A DNA stretch of 64,000 bases from Proteus columbae (GCF_002777965.1 NZ_NGVR01000030.1:62001-126000); one strand, 5' to 3'; shown: positions 29,275-39,111, counted from the stretch's first letter. Notes: generated by a model from the sequence alone, not told the origin. Program-made: numbers and translations.

Positions 29275-29754
29275 TTAAGACTCTTTACGAATAAGTGCAA
29301 ATTGCGCGCCTAATACAGTACCTAAATCTTTTGCTGATAATTCAATATCTAAGCCACGTTTACCACCAGAAACAAAGATAGTGTCAAATTCAAGTGCTTG
29401 TTCATCAATCACTGTTGGTAGGCGTTTTTTCTGACCTAATGGGCTTATTCCACCAACTAAATAACCAGTGACCTTTTGTGCAATTTGTGGATCTGCCATA
29501 TCAGCTTTTTTTGCTTTAAAGCACTTAGCAACGTGTTTTAAATCTAACTGACCAGAAACGGGAGTTACTGCAACAGCAAGGTTTTTAGCATCACCATTTA
29601 AAGAAACTAAAAGTGTTTTGAATACTTGGCGATTGTCTAAACCTAATTTTTCAACGGCTTCATCACCAAAATTATGGACATTAGCATCATGTTCATAGGG
29701 ATGAAGGGTAAATTTGATTTTTTGTTTTTCCAGTAAATTTACAGCGGGAGTCAT
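29275..29754 (-). CDS. ybaK: Cys-tRNA(Pro)/Cys-tRNA(Cys) deacylase YbaK
   Basis: The 159-aa protein fits the YbaK/ProX-type editing-domain family: [12 protein letters not shown] at the start, the conserved catalytic-site lysine region QVFKTLLV and the glycine loop [13 protein letters not shown]. It hydrolyses Cys mis-attached to tRNA(Pro) in trans to prolyl-tRNA synthetase. It is followed in synteny by the TraB-family gene, as in E. coli (ybaK-ybaP). Confidence 0.93.
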   Translation of the reverse strand: MTPAVNLLEKQKIKFTLHPYEHDANVHNFGDEAVEKLGLDNRQVFKTLLVSLNGDAKNLAVAVTPVSGQLDLKHVAKCFKAKKADMADPQIAQKVTGYLVGGISPLGQKKRLPTVIDEQALEFDTIFVSGGKRGLDIELSAKDLGTVLGAQFALIRKES

Positions 29755-29788
29755 AGTTATTCCTACTTACAAGGTTAGAACAATATCT

Positions 29789-30598
29789 TTATGCTTGGTG
29801 CGTTAATAAATCAATCAAATTCTCTTCACCAAATAAATGAAGGGCACCTACCGTCACTACATAACGACCAGCTGGTAATTTTGATAATATGTTTACCCAT
29901 TTTTGATTACGGCTTTCCATTAAAATATCAAATACAGCTTTACTAAAGGTATTCGGTAACGGCGGCTGTTTCTCTCTACTATTATAATTTAACCACCAAT
30001 TGATCATGATTTGCAATGTACGTGCGTTCTCGTGCCAATTTTTTAGTGTATCTTCGAGCAATTGTTGACCATCGTCAGGGAAATTCAATAATAATGAAAC
30101 CTGCTCTTTAACGCCTTCAAGTTCAATAATCCTTTTTTTGTGTTTATTAGCGTGTTGGATAACTTGATAATCAATGCCGTATTGTGGTTGCAATCCAAGT
30201 TGCATGGCTTGGGTAGATTGTAAAATTAAAGCAATTTGCCAAAGAGGTTTATTCTCAAGTTGATAAAGAGAAAGTGAAAGATCTTCACAATGTTGAATAA
30301 TTTGAGAAAAAAGAGTTTCATTTAAGCGTGTTTCTAGTGACTCTCTAAAAAGAGTGGCTTGATCAAAAGGTTGTACATCCGTTGAGACATCGGCTTCAAC
30401 TATAATGGCATCTGCGTTTTTTATTTCATCAATAAGCACATTGGAAAGTGGTGACATTGTGGGAACCCCCATATGGATACTCCCCACAAGGTGTAAAGAA
30501 ATCTTATTAGGTAGCGTAATATCAACGGCAGGGTAAGGATAATGATGGGTGTTTTTTATCCCTATCCAACTTTTAACTTTCTGAAAAATACCCGTCAT
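29789..30598 (-). CDS. ybaP: TraB/GumN-family protein YbaP
   Basis: The 269-aa protein has the TraB/GumN pattern: an early HLVGSIHMGVP motif near residue 37, an IIVEADVSTD motif near 65, and a late VTVGALHLFGEENL motif near 246. These His/Glu residues are thought to form a metalloprotease-like site, but activity is not proven for this subgroup. Position next to ybaK supports the YbaP assignment. Unlike some relatives no signal peptide or lipobox is evident; the N-terminus is MTGIFQKVKSWIG. Confidence 0.8.
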   Translation of the reverse strand: MTGIFQKVKSWIGIKNTHHYPYPAVDITLPNKISLHLVGSIHMGVPTMSPLSNVLIDEIKNADAIIVEADVSTDVQPFDQATLFRESLETRLNETLFSQIIQHCEDLSLSLYQLENKPLWQIALILQSTQAMQLGLQPQYGIDYQVIQHANKHKKRIIELEGVKEQVSLLLNFPDDGQQLLEDTLKNWHENARTLQIMINWWLNYNSREKQPPLPNTFSKAVFDILMESRNQKWVNILSKLPAGRYVVTVGALHLFGEENLIDLLTHQA

Positions 30599-30663
30599 TT
30601 GATATGCTCCTTTAAGTGTCCATCACAAGCCTCAGCATAACGGATTTTTAATTGAATGAAACA

Positions 30664-30693
30664 GTGAAAACCAAGTATTTACTTAGTTTTCAC
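30664..30693 (-). terminator. Hairpin after the trimeric autotransporter gene
   Basis: GTGAAAAC (30664-30671)/GTTTTCAC (30686-30693) with inner AAGT/ACTT pairing forms a near-perfect stem 26 nt after the stop codon. The U-run is weak. Confidence 0.55.
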
Positions 30694-30718
30694 TTTGTTT
30701 ACTTTATTGAGTAAAGTG

Positions 30719-32095
30719 TTACCAACTGATCCCAACACCACCGGCTGAAACAAAACTATTTGAATCATTCCACGCAGTAGAAGCTCTTACTTTTACATTT
30801 TCATTAATACGATATTGCATACCCCAAGCAAGCGCTGTGGCATTACGATAATTACCGATACCAATCGCAGTACTAAACGTCGCATTATCTGTAAAAGGTA
30901 AATTGCTCATTGCGGCAACAGAGGCAATACCTTGATTGGCACGTTTTTCGACTTTATAAAAACGATTTTCAGTGTCAGATTTAAAATGCTCAAAGTTATT
31001 TTTTAGTGTTTTAATTTCAGTCCTTGAGACTGATTGCTCAGTATAAAGTGTAGCAAAATGATTTTTTAATGAAATATTATTACCATTAATATTTAAGTTA
31101 TCAATATAGTTTTCTTTTATATTTTCTATTCTTGATGTGTTATTGGTGATACGGTTTCTATTTTCCTCAATATTATTTTTATTTTCAATAATCTCATTGT
31201 TATTTACAGTTATTTTATATTCGTTTTTTTCAATGTTATCACTATTAGCGATAATGTTATTTCTATTTTCCTCAATGTTTTTACTTCTTTCTTGAATGTC
31301 AATTTTATTTTTTACAATATCACTGGCGTTAGTTATAATATCCTTTTCATTTTGTTCGATTTTATTTTTATTATTATTGATTTTTTTTTGATGTTCTTCA
31401 ATATCTTCATTTGTTCTTTGTTCATGATTTTTAATGATATTTTTGATCAAGTAATCATCTTGCTCTAAGGTTTTTACGGCTCGATCTATTTTTTCATTTG
31501 TATTTTCATCTAATATGAAAAATGATGAATTTTTAGCTTCAACCGCATCTATCTGTGTGTAAAGTTCTTTTTTATTGTTGATTTTTTTTAAATCTATTCC
31601 TGGTTTTTCTGTGGTGGTAATTATTATTTTTTCATTTTTTCTCATGATATCAATTACACTATCACGATTTAATGAAAGGTTTTTATCTCCTTTTTTTATA
31701 AATAATGAATTAAAATAGTTAATGATTTCATCTTTGGATTCTTTATTCCCGGTATTAATTTCAATATGTCTATCTTCATAGACAATGTTATTTAGAATAT
31801 ATTCTGGTAAATCTTGGATTTTTTTATTTTTTAAATATTTGGCAAGATCTTCGGCTATTTTTTTATCTAATTTTATTTGATATGTATATTTGTCGTATCG
31901 GCTCGTTTGAACATAACTGTCACTAATTATTGTGTCAAATAATGGGTTTTTTATAAATGAATATTCTGATAAGGGGGCTTCATGTTCTGGGGGGATAACT
32001 AAATTTAAGTTATCACTTGCGTTACTTGTATCTGAAAAAACATTTGTTGAATAAATTAATGATAAAGAAATAAGAAATATTTTCTTATATTTCAT
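30719..32095 (-). CDS. Small YadA-like trimeric autotransporter adhesin
   Basis: The 458-aa protein has a signal peptide (1-21, ending NVFSDTS), a unique region of about 210 residues that I do not recognise, a coiled-coil stalk (about 232-330) and a C-terminal YadA anchor (about 378-458: RFYKVEKRANQGIASVAAMS ... ATALAWGMQYRI ... AGGVGISW). The last residue is aromatic as in other outer-membrane barrels. In the stalk twelve heptads starting at residues 239-316 have Ile at position a, and eleven of them Asn at position d. There are no canonical YadA head repeats. It probably mediates surface attachment. Its codons are very AT-rich, and it interrupts the conserved ybaP-copA segment, so acquisition is likely. 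Confidence 0.85.
   Translation of the reverse strand: MKYKKIFLISLSLIYSTNVFSDTSNASDNLNLVIPPEHEAPLSEYSFIKNPLFDTIISDSYVQTSRYDKYTYQIKLDKKIAEDLAKYLKNKKIQDLPEYILNNIVYEDRHIEINTGNKESKDEIINYFNSLFIKKGDKNLSLNRDSVIDIMRKNEKIIITTTEKPGIDLKKINNKKELYTQIDAVEAKNSSFFILDENTNEKIDRAVKTLEQDDYLIKNIIKNHEQRTNEDIEEHQKKINNNKNKIEQNEKDIITNASDIVKNKIDIQERSKNIEENRNNIIANSDNIEKNEYKITVNNNEIIENKNNIEENRNRITNNTSRIENIKENYIDNLNINGNNISLKNHFATLYTEQSVSRTEIKTLKNNFEHFKSDTENRFYKVEKRANQGIASVAAMSNLPFTDNATFSTAIGIGNYRNATALAWGMQYRINENVKVRASTAWNDSNSFVSAGGVGISW
31130..31381 (-). repeat. Heptad-repeat stalk with Asn at position d
   Basis: Twelve consecutive 21-bp units encode heptads of the form I-x-x-N-x-x-x (residues 239-322 of the autotransporter). 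Only the unit at residue 267 breaks the rule, with Arg at d. The pattern matches the ion-binding N@d layers described in trimeric autotransporter coiled coils. Confidence 0.8.
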
Positions 32096-32277
32096 TTTTT
32101 TAAATCCTTTTAAAATATAAATATAATTAATTGAAGATATATAATAATAATAACTTTAATTATAAACAATAATGAAAAAGATTTGTTTTTTATTTTTGTT
32201 TCTTTTCTATAAATATATATTTTTATGGTGATTAATAAAATGAATGAAAATTTAATAATATATTGCTATTCTAGAAC

Positions 32278-32357
32278 TAAGAGGGCGGAGTGATGACTCT
32301 CTTGTATAATGAGAAATTCCTCTTTGACTGGCCGATAGAAATATCGGCTTTTTTTTT
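32278..32357 (+). ncRNA. chiX: ChiX (MicM/SroB) small RNA
   Basis: The sequence GAAATTCCTCTTTGAC (32313-32328) is, as I recall, the same as the chitoporin-pairing seed of E. coli ChiX. It is followed at once by GGCC and a perfect 7-bp terminator stem (GCCGATA/TATCGGC, 32331-32348, GAAA loop) with a nine-T run. A 5' hairpin-like segment precedes the seed, and a possible -10 TATTCT lies at 32267-32272. E. coli chiX lies in the same neighbourhood (ybaK-ybaP-copA). The RNA silences chiP and is itself destroyed by chb mRNA in E. coli. The 5' end is estimated. Confidence 0.88.
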
Positions 32358-32479
32358 AATTAATTGATAAATCAAGATTTAACTCTAAGAAAAAAGATAA
32401 ATCTTATCAAAAAGAAGATTTATCTTTCACATGCTTAAGTTACTGGTATCACGGCATCATTAAAAAATAAATGATTGGA

Positions 32480-34141
32480 TTAATTTTCTACATCCATTGA
32501 GATCCCCATTACTAGACTAGTCTGGAAGTTGGCACCAAGTAAGGTGTAATTTGATAACGAAGGCCATTTTGTTGCGCCTATACAGTTAATGGCAAAGGTG
32601 TTTAACGCAGGGATTTGGTTATACTCTTGTTGTGTTACGGCTTTAGCGATGCCAATAGAACCCGTAATTGAACCTGAAATGGCGGCTGTTAATCCTGTTG
32701 CCAGTCTAAATTTCGTAGAAGTAAATACACCACACTTTTGTATTTGGGATGCATTTTCAGGATCTGCTGCACCGATATCAGCGGCTTCTGCTCCTGCTTC
32801 ATTTTCAATCGTGACCATTTCTGGCGAATCCGCAGCAACACCAGCGATAGCATCTGCACTTAACGAGACTTCTGCGGTGTTAGCAACGACATCGGTTGCA
32901 ACTTCGGCAACGCCATCAATCGCTTCTGCAATACCACTGACGGCACATAAGATACTTGTAATAACGGCAACGACATCCATAATAATTTCAGTTATCACCA
33001 TACCTTCAGATAAACTGACATTAGACGTGATTTGAGGCTCTCCAAAACCTGTAATATCAGGAATAAAAACATAGTTCCCATTTTGTGCTTTCACTGCGTT
33101 ATACGTAAATTTTTGCGTTAAATTCATATGAACGGTAATACCGGGTGATGTTTCATATTCAGCATTCGCAATTTCTAAATAAATATAAGTATCATCAGCA
33201 CGTATCACAATGTTATTTGCTGCAATTTTAGGGCTGATCACTCCATGCTTAGTTTGAAAATTTCCCCACAACAATTCGGTTATATTTGTGACAGATAATC
33301 CATCTTTGCTAAAGCCAAAATCAGACACTTTTGAACCTTGTATTGTCGCAACAGCGCCTCTTAGCAGCATTTTTTGTGCAACAAGTGATTCACTAATTAC
33401 AAAGGCTGCATTGGCACCTTGGGGTAAATTTATTAGTGCTCTAACATCAACGGCTTGTTGCATATAAGGATTAATAGGGTGATTTTCTACCATGGCAATT
33501 AGTCCAAAAACACTATGATTAATATCGCCATTTTCAGGAGAAGCAACAGCATATTGAAAGCTTGTTGGTTTTACCCATTGAAAACCTTCTTTATCCGCCA
33601 CTTCATTAATATTCATAACAGCGAAAACATGGTTAAACTCATTAATATGTGCATTAAAGTAGTCTTTAAAAACACTGTTAAGTACATCTTGTAATAATAG
33701 GTTATTGACTTTGGGGTAATGAGTGGAAATAACTGAAACAGCAGGATCAACGCCAACACCTTGAGTATTGACAACTAATTGTTGTGTGGTGCCTTGATTT
33801 GTTGCTGTTGGATCATTAACCGGATCACTTGAGGCAACTTGTTTTAAATTAACTTGAATAATGATTTCAGAATCAGATAGATCGCCTGTTAATCCTAATC
33901 CTGAAGCACTCCCTGAAGTGGCCTTACAAATTAATTGAACATCACCTCCTGCACCACCGGGAATTAATTGCCATGACTCCCAATGTCCCGATATCGTAAT
34001 GTCAGTAGCATCTTTATAGTTAAAAGCGCTTGGAAAGCTTTTTTGTGCCATTATTGCTTTATTTACGATAGGAAAAGAAGCGAGATAAGCCGTATCCCAA
34101 CCAAATGTGCTCACTGAGTTTTCTGATATATTATTCATCAT
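32480..34141 (-). CDS. P47-like (TULIP/OrfX family) protein, long paralogue
   Basis: The 553-aa protein opens STFGWDTAYLASFPIVNKAI and continues ITISGHWESWQLIPGGAGGD, the signature of the P47/OrfX family known from clostridial botulinum neurotoxin loci. Relatives fold as lipid-binding-like TULIP domains. Beyond residue 375 it has an unusual Ala/Val/Ile-rich stretch (381-460) and an Ala/Gly/Ser-rich hydrophobic patch (481-500) that could contact membranes. No signal peptide. It follows the shorter paralogue by 7 nt in one operon. An ATG three bases downstream is an equal alternative start. Role unknown; toxin-partner activity is inference. Confidence 0.75.
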   Translation of the reverse strand: MMNNISENSVSTFGWDTAYLASFPIVNKAIMAQKSFPSAFNYKDATDITISGHWESWQLIPGGAGGDVQLICKATSGSASGLGLTGDLSDSEIIIQVNLKQVASSDPVNDPTATNQGTTQQLVVNTQGVGVDPAVSVISTHYPKVNNLLLQDVLNSVFKDYFNAHINEFNHVFAVMNINEVADKEGFQWVKPTSFQYAVASPENGDINHSVFGLIAMVENHPINPYMQQAVDVRALINLPQGANAAFVISESLVAQKMLLRGAVATIQGSKVSDFGFSKDGLSVTNITELLWGNFQTKHGVISPKIAANNIVIRADDTYIYLEIANAEYETSPGITVHMNLTQKFTYNAVKAQNGNYVFIPDITGFGEPQITSNVSLSEGMVITEIIMDVVAVITSILCAVSGIAEAIDGVAEVATDVVANTAEVSLSADAIAGVAADSPEMVTIENEAGAEAADIGAADPENASQIQKCGVFTSTKFRLATGLTAAISGSITGSIGIAKAVTQQEYNQIPALNTFAINCIGATKWPSLSNYTLLGANFQTSLVMGISMDVEN

Positions 34142-34148
34142 ATTTTCC

Positions 34149-35462
34149 TTAATTTAATTTTCCTTGCATATAAACATTATCGGCTAACCCACCTGCATCA
34201 ATCGTCATGTTCTGCTGACCATTCCAACTGACGAGCCCTGGCGCTAACTCGCCTAATGATTGAGCCGTTTTTGATGATGTGAGTGAACCTACTGAGTTTT
34301 CAATGGAAAGACTGACAGCTTCAATGACAATATTCATAATGCCAAACGTTAAAGCGCCTAACCCTTGTTCCCAGCAAGGAATATGCTCATTTTTTGTTGT
34401 TGATTTATTGGGATCAGAATTAAAAGACAATGTTTTTGTTGATGCATTAAACGAGGATGGATTAATTGATGTGACAGTATTTGTAATATAAGCTCCCGTT
34501 AATCCAGAGATATTTGTATGGGTTGAAACATAACACCACATTTTATTATCTTCAATGTGAAAGTTAATATCGGTAACGGTTGGTGTGTAATAAATTAAAT
34601 CAACTTTAACGGAGTTAAGATTAAATTCATTATTTAAATTTATTATATTATTGTTTAGACGAAAATCATAAACAGTAGAATTCCCCTGAAAACCAATAGG
34701 TAATGAAGGAATAACAATATTTAACAGAAAAGCCTTAGCCGATAATATAAAACCAAAATCTTTATTAAATAATAAATTAGAATCAAAACTACGAGGTAAA
34801 TTATTGATTGATATATTCTCTAACATACCTAAAATAGCGATACCACCTAAAGCACCACTAACAGGCTGTTGATAGGCATAGGTAAGTGTTTTAGGTGTCA
34901 ACCAATTTGAATTTTCTCCTGTTGGTGAAGGTAATATATCAGCAAATACAAAATCAAGTTGCTCTGCATTTTGTATAAAAACTCGAGATAAACCAATAGT
35001 AAGTAATGCTGCACCTAAAGCGGCTTCTTGCGGGTGAGATTGAAGATATTTTCCTAAGTTTCCACTTAGATCAGGGTTAATCACAGTGACTGCACCAAAA
35101 GTCATGTCACCTTTATTTTTTCCTTCTATTAAACAATTAAAAACAAGTTTATGAAGTACAGTTTGATCACTTCCTTTAATTAACTTTAATTGCATTTCTA
35201 TTAAAGGAACAACATTATCAAGAGTGATTTTTTCATTAAGTTGTTTAATGAAAAGCTCCCCTGTTTTAATCGGTGTTTCAAATTGAAGTAAATTACCACT
35301 ACCACCAGAAACAATTTTCCATGAGTCAAAGTTTCCTGTGATTTTAATATCCTGATCTTCGTATTCAAAAGATTGGATAAGTTTATTTTTATTATTAGAT
35401 AATTGTTTGTTTATATAACCACCTGAACAAGCGTATATAATATCCCATCCGTAATTATTCAT
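34149..35462 (-). CDS. P47-like (TULIP/OrfX family) protein, short paralogue
   Basis: The 437-aa protein starts MNNYGWDIIYACSGGYINKQ, very close to clostridial P47 (which begins with the same YGWDI-Y-CS pattern), then ITGNFDSWKIVSGGSGNLLQ. It lacks a signal peptide and membrane helices in the first 350 residues; a hydrophobic segment lies near 372-390. GAGAG supports the start. It is the first gene of a two-gene operon with the longer paralogue. Lipid-binding and toxin-accessory functions are possible by family, but nothing in the neighbourhood encodes a recognisable toxin enzyme. Confidence 0.78.
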   Translation of the reverse strand: MNNYGWDIIYACSGGYINKQLSNNKNKLIQSFEYEDQDIKITGNFDSWKIVSGGSGNLLQFETPIKTGELFIKQLNEKITLDNVVPLIEMQLKLIKGSDQTVLHKLVFNCLIEGKNKGDMTFGAVTVINPDLSGNLGKYLQSHPQEAALGAALLTIGLSRVFIQNAEQLDFVFADILPSPTGENSNWLTPKTLTYAYQQPVSGALGGIAILGMLENISINNLPRSFDSNLLFNKDFGFILSAKAFLLNIVIPSLPIGFQGNSTVYDFRLNNNIINLNNEFNLNSVKVDLIYYTPTVTDINFHIEDNKMWCYVSTHTNISGLTGAYITNTVTSINPSSFNASTKTLSFNSDPNKSTTKNEHIPCWEQGLGALTFGIMNIVIEAVSLSIENSVGSLTSSKTAQSLGELAPGLVSWNGQQNMTIDAGGLADNVYMQGKLN

Positions 35463-35569
35463 AGACTTTCTCTCTATTATATAAGGTGTTTTTTACCTTA
35501 TTATTTTTAAGTGAAAATTTATAGAATGAAAAATAATAGAGATATTTTTATTTTCAGTTGATTGAAATG

Positions 35570-35612
35570 TAAAAACACTGCTTTTCTAATAAATAGAAAA
35601 ACAGTGTTTTTT
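35570..35612 (-). terminator. copA terminator
   Basis: AAAAACACTG and CAGTGTTTTT plus an inner TTTTCTA/TAGAAAA pair form a long two-part stem ending in a T-run on both strands, just after the copA stop. Confidence 0.85.
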
Positions 35613-35631
35613 TATTTAAAGCTTACTTAAT

Positions 35632-38574
35632 TTATTGCTTAGGTTTAAAACGCAATAAACGGTTTGCATTACTGACAACAGTAATTGAAGACAGCGCCAT
35701 TGCTGCACCCGCAACCACTGGATTTAACAGTGTGCCAGTGAAAGGATATAAAATACCCGCTGCAATGGGGATACCTAAGCTATTGTAAACAAAGGCACCG
35801 AATAAATTCTGCTTCATATTACGTAGTGTACCTTTTGAGATCTCAACCGCATCAGCAACACCATGCAAACTGTGACGCATTAACGTGATAGCTGCTGTTT
35901 CAATAGCAATATCACTACCTCCACCCATTGCAATACCGACATCTGCTTTAGCTAATGCAGGGGCATCGTTAATACCATCCCCAATCATTGCAACACGACG
36001 TCCTTCGGCTTGAAGTTCAGTAATGGCTTGTGCTTTACCTTCAGGCATAACACCAGCGATGACTTGGTCAATACCTGCTTCTTTTGCTATTGCATTTGCA
36101 GTAATTGGATTATCACCCGTTAACATTACTAGGCGATAACCTTGATGATGTAAGCGTTGTAATGCACTTACAGTATCTTCTCTTAGAGGATCACGGATAG
36201 AGAGAAGGGCGGCAATCTTACCTTCTTGAGCTAATAAGACAGGAGTAACACCTTTCGCTGCTTGAGTGTCAATAAGTGAATTAATTTCACTAATATCAAT
36301 ACCTGATTCAAGCATCAATTTAGGGTTGCCTAAAAGTACGGTTTTGCCATTAATTTCACCACTTAACCCCATTCCTGCAAGAGTGCGGAATTGGCTTATT
36401 TCAGGTAAATCAATGCCTTCAGCTCGCGTTAAAATGGCTTTAGCTAATGGGTGATTAGAACCATTTTCCAAAGATGCTGCCAATGCAAGCGCTTGAGTTT
36501 CATCTATTTGATTGAAAGTATGAATTTCAGTGACCTGAGGCATACCTTCTGTCAGTGTTCCTGTTTTATCAAAGACTAAAGTATCTAGCTTACTTGCTTG
36601 TTGTAGTGCATCTGCATCACGGACTAATACGCCATATTCAGCCGCACGACCTACACCTGAAATAATCGACATAGGAGTCGCTAAACCTAAAGCACAAGGG
36701 CAAGCGATAATAAGAACGGTTGTGATGATCACCAGTGCATAGGTAATTTGTGGAGATGGACCAAAGAAATACCAAATAGCACCGGCAATAAGAGCGATAG
36801 CAACGACAACAGGCACAAACACGCCGGAAATTTTATCTGCCAGCTGACCTATTTCAGGTTTACTACTTTGTGCTTGGCGAACTAATTTAATAATACGGGC
36901 AAGTGTTGTTTTACTTCCCACAGCTGCCGCTTTAAATAGAACTGAGCCATCTTGAACCGTTGTTCCGGCATGAATAGTATCACCTACCGTTTTTTGCTGT
37001 GGAATTGGCTCGCCTGTCAGCATTGCCTCATCCATCCATACTTCACCTTGGATAATTTCACCATCAACTGGCACTTTATCACCAGTTGCTAAACGTAGAG
37101 TCATTCCTTGTTTAACATCAGCTAATGGCATTTCAACTTCACCGTTTTCAGTTATCACTCTTGCTGTTGGTGGAGTTAAATCTAATAGCCGCTCTAGTGC
37201 TTTGGATGAACGCTGGCGCGCTCTTTGCTCAAGCATATGACCCAGATTGATTAAACCGATAATCATCGCACTGGCTTCATAATAGAGATGTCGAGCTTGA
37301 GATGGGAACACTTCTGGCCATAAGTTCACGGTAATGGAATAGAGCCACGCTGTTCCTGTTCCTAACGCAACGAGGGTATCCATTGTTGCACTGCGGTTTT
37401 TTAAACTCTGCCACGCACTACGATAGAAATGACCACCAGCAACAACCATCACAAACAGCGTTGCAATACCAATGCCTAACCAGATGCTGTGATTGGCCTC
37501 TGTGAGCATCATATTATCGCCGATCATTCCCCAAATCATTACAGGGATACCAACAACTAAGGCCAATGCCGCTTGCCAGCGAAAACGTTTCATATTGGCA
37601 ACAGCAACTTCTTGCTGACGTTCTCTGCGTTTTACATCATCTTGAATAATTTCAGCGCCATAACCCGCTTTTTCAATCGCAGTCACAAGCGCATCATGAT
37701 CGATTTCACCCGTCACTAATGCACTACGTTCAGCAAGATTTACACGCACATTTTCAACGCCATCAACAGATTGTAATGCTTTGTGAACCTTGCTTACGCA
37801 ACTTGCACAGGTCATGCCATCAATTAAAAGCTGAACACTGCTGTCATCGTCAGTATCGATTTCAGCGCCATTATCAATATCAGCATTCTCAACTGGAATA
37901 TCACAAACAGCCGCTGACGATGCTTCCAGTTGTGCATGCGTTTGCGTCAGCGGCTCAGTTTTTGGGAAATCAGCACCGGCTAATTGTGCTTCAAAACCTG
38001 CTTCTGTAATGGCGGTAATTAGGGTTTCAGCGGTTGCAGAACCTGTCACTTTTGCGTGTGTTAATTCAACTTCAGCAGTCTCAACACCTGCCGTATTTTC
38101 TAGTGCTTTTTTAACTGAACCGACACAGTGACCACAATTTAAGCCAGATAGAGTTAAATGAATTGCGTTGTCAGTGGGTGCTAAGTTTGCTTGAAAACCT
38201 TCAGCCGTAATCGCTGCAATTAAAGTATCGGCAGTAACGTCACCAAAAATTTCAGCTGACTCTTTTGTTACATTAACGGCGGCAACGCCTTCAACAGCTA
38301 ATAATGCTTTTTCAGTTTTACCGACACACTTCATGCAGTTAAGCCCACTTAGGCTTAATTTTACATCGGGTTGTGTTGCAACACTTGCTTCATAGCCTGC
38401 ATCTTCAATTGTTTTGATTAAGCTTTCAGCAGTTGCATCGCTGTCAATTTTAGCGTATTGAATAGTCACAATTGCCTGCTCTATGTCATTGCGAGCATCA
38501 AGTGCTTTTTTTACACTGTTAACACAATGGGAGCATGAAAGTCCTTTCAATGCGAGTAATATAGTTTTTGCCAT
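35632..38574 (-). CDS. copA: Copper-exporting P-type ATPase with four metal-binding domains
   Basis: The 980-aa P1B-ATPase has four N-terminal heavy-metal domains with CxxC motifs CSHC, CMKC, CGHC and CASC, eight membrane helices with the CPC ion gate ([11 protein letters not shown]), the phosphorylation motif DKTGTLTEG and the hinge [10 protein letters not shown]. It pumps Cu(I) out of the cytoplasm. E. coli CopA has only two such domains and 834 residues. ATG 38574 (MAKTILLAL) with GGAG upstream is preferred; the longer frame to 38697 runs through the promoter. It is divergent from cueR behind a CueR box. Confidence 0.95.
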   Translation of the reverse strand: MAKTILLALKGLSCSHCVNSVKKALDARNDIEQAIVTIQYAKIDSDATAESLIKTIEDAGYEASVATQPDVKLSLSGLNCMKCVGKTEKALLAVEGVAAVNVTKESAEIFGDVTADTLIAAITAEGFQANLAPTDNAIHLTLSGLNCGHCVGSVKKALENTAGVETAEVELTHAKVTGSATAETLITAITEAGFEAQLAGADFPKTEPLTQTHAQLEASSAAVCDIPVENADIDNGAEIDTDDDSSVQLLIDGMTCASCVSKVHKALQSVDGVENVRVNLAERSALVTGEIDHDALVTAIEKAGYGAEIIQDDVKRRERQQEVAVANMKRFRWQAALALVVGIPVMIWGMIGDNMMLTEANHSIWLGIGIATLFVMVVAGGHFYRSAWQSLKNRSATMDTLVALGTGTAWLYSITVNLWPEVFPSQARHLYYEASAMIIGLINLGHMLEQRARQRSSKALERLLDLTPPTARVITENGEVEMPLADVKQGMTLRLATGDKVPVDGEIIQGEVWMDEAMLTGEPIPQQKTVGDTIHAGTTVQDGSVLFKAAAVGSKTTLARIIKLVRQAQSSKPEIGQLADKISGVFVPVVVAIALIAGAIWYFFGPSPQITYALVIITTVLIIACPCALGLATPMSIISGVGRAAEYGVLVRDADALQQASKLDTLVFDKTGTLTEGMPQVTEIHTFNQIDETQALALAASLENGSNHPLAKAILTRAEGIDLPEISQFRTLAGMGLSGEINGKTVLLGNPKLMLESGIDISEINSLIDTQAAKGVTPVLLAQEGKIAALLSIRDPLREDTVSALQRLHHQGYRLVMLTGDNPITANAIAKEAGIDQVIAGVMPEGKAQAITELQAEGRRVAMIGDGINDAPALAKADVGIAMGGGSDIAIETAAITLMRHSLHGVADAVEISKGTLRNMKQNLFGAFVYNSLGIPIAAGILYPFTGTLLNPVVAGAAMALSSITVVSNANRLLRFKPKQ

Positions 38575-38666
38575 GTTAATTATCTCCATCATAAAAGCGT
38601 TACCTCTATTATTGCGCAATATTCGGTAACTTGCTTTCTTTAAAGGTTTTTTCTTATCAGAGATAA

Positions 38667-38697
38667 AGGCTAAACCTTTCCGCAAGGGGAAGGTCAA
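38667..38697 (-). promoter_or_regulatory. CueR-controlled copA promoter
   Basis: On the minus strand TTGACC (38692-38697) and TAGCCT (38667-38672) are separated by 19 bp, the over-long spacer typical of MerR-family promoters. The spacer holds the dyad ACCTTTCC/GGGAAGGT (plus-strand 38674-38694), a near match to the E. coli CueR site. It sits 92-122 nt upstream of the copA start and just before cueR. Confidence 0.92.
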
Positions 38698-38706
38698 GGG
38701 GGAATT

Positions 38707-39111
38707 TTGAATATTAGTGAAATCGCAAATAAAACAGGATTAACGGCTAAAGCTATTCGGTTTTATGAAGAAAAAGACCTGATAACACCACCGGGAAGAG
38801 GTGAAAATGGCTATCGCTATTATCAGGCTCAACACATTGAAGAGTTAACATTATTACGCCAAGCAAGAGAGGTTGGCTTTAGTTTAGAAGAGTGTAGAGC
38901 TTTATTGATGTTGTTAAGAAATCCTTCTCGTCACAGTTCTGACGTGAAAGAAGCCACCTTAAAAAAAGTGGCTGAAATTGAGAAAACAATTAATGAGCTT
39001 AATGCCATTCGCCAGCGATTACTTTTGTTAGCCAGCGAATGCCCCGGTGATGACGGAGCAGATTGCCCGATCATCAATCATTTGTCAGGGTGTTGTCATC
39101 ACCAGAAATAG
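38707..39111 (+). CDS. cueR: MerR-family copper-responsive activator
   Basis: The 134-aa protein matches CueR: MerR-type HTH ([20 protein letters not shown]), a dimerisation helix, and the metal loop CPGDDGADC with the two Cu(I)-binding cysteines plus a CCHH tail. It activates copA (and cueO where present) in response to Cu(I). Translation appears to start at TTG (38707) after AAGGGGGAA, as the product then aligns with E. coli MNISD. Its 3' end overlaps the convergent nfeD-type gene by 38 bp. Confidence 0.94.
   Translation: MNISEIANKTGLTAKAIRFYEEKDLITPPGRGENGYRYYQAQHIEELTLLRQAREVGFSLEECRALLMLLRNPSRHSSDVKEATLKKVAEIEKTINELNAIRQRLLLLASECPGDDGADCPIINHLSGCCHHQK

Noticed and set aside
32589-33035. 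148-codon plus-strand frame opposite the long P47-like gene
   Set aside because: It is the antisense of an Ala/Val-rich coding region; its Ser/Thr/Ala composition mirrors that strand and nothing supports it.
38575-38697. 41-residue N-terminal extension of CopA
   Set aside because: It would translate through the CueR-controlled promoter; the ATG at 38574 has a ribosome site and fits homologues.
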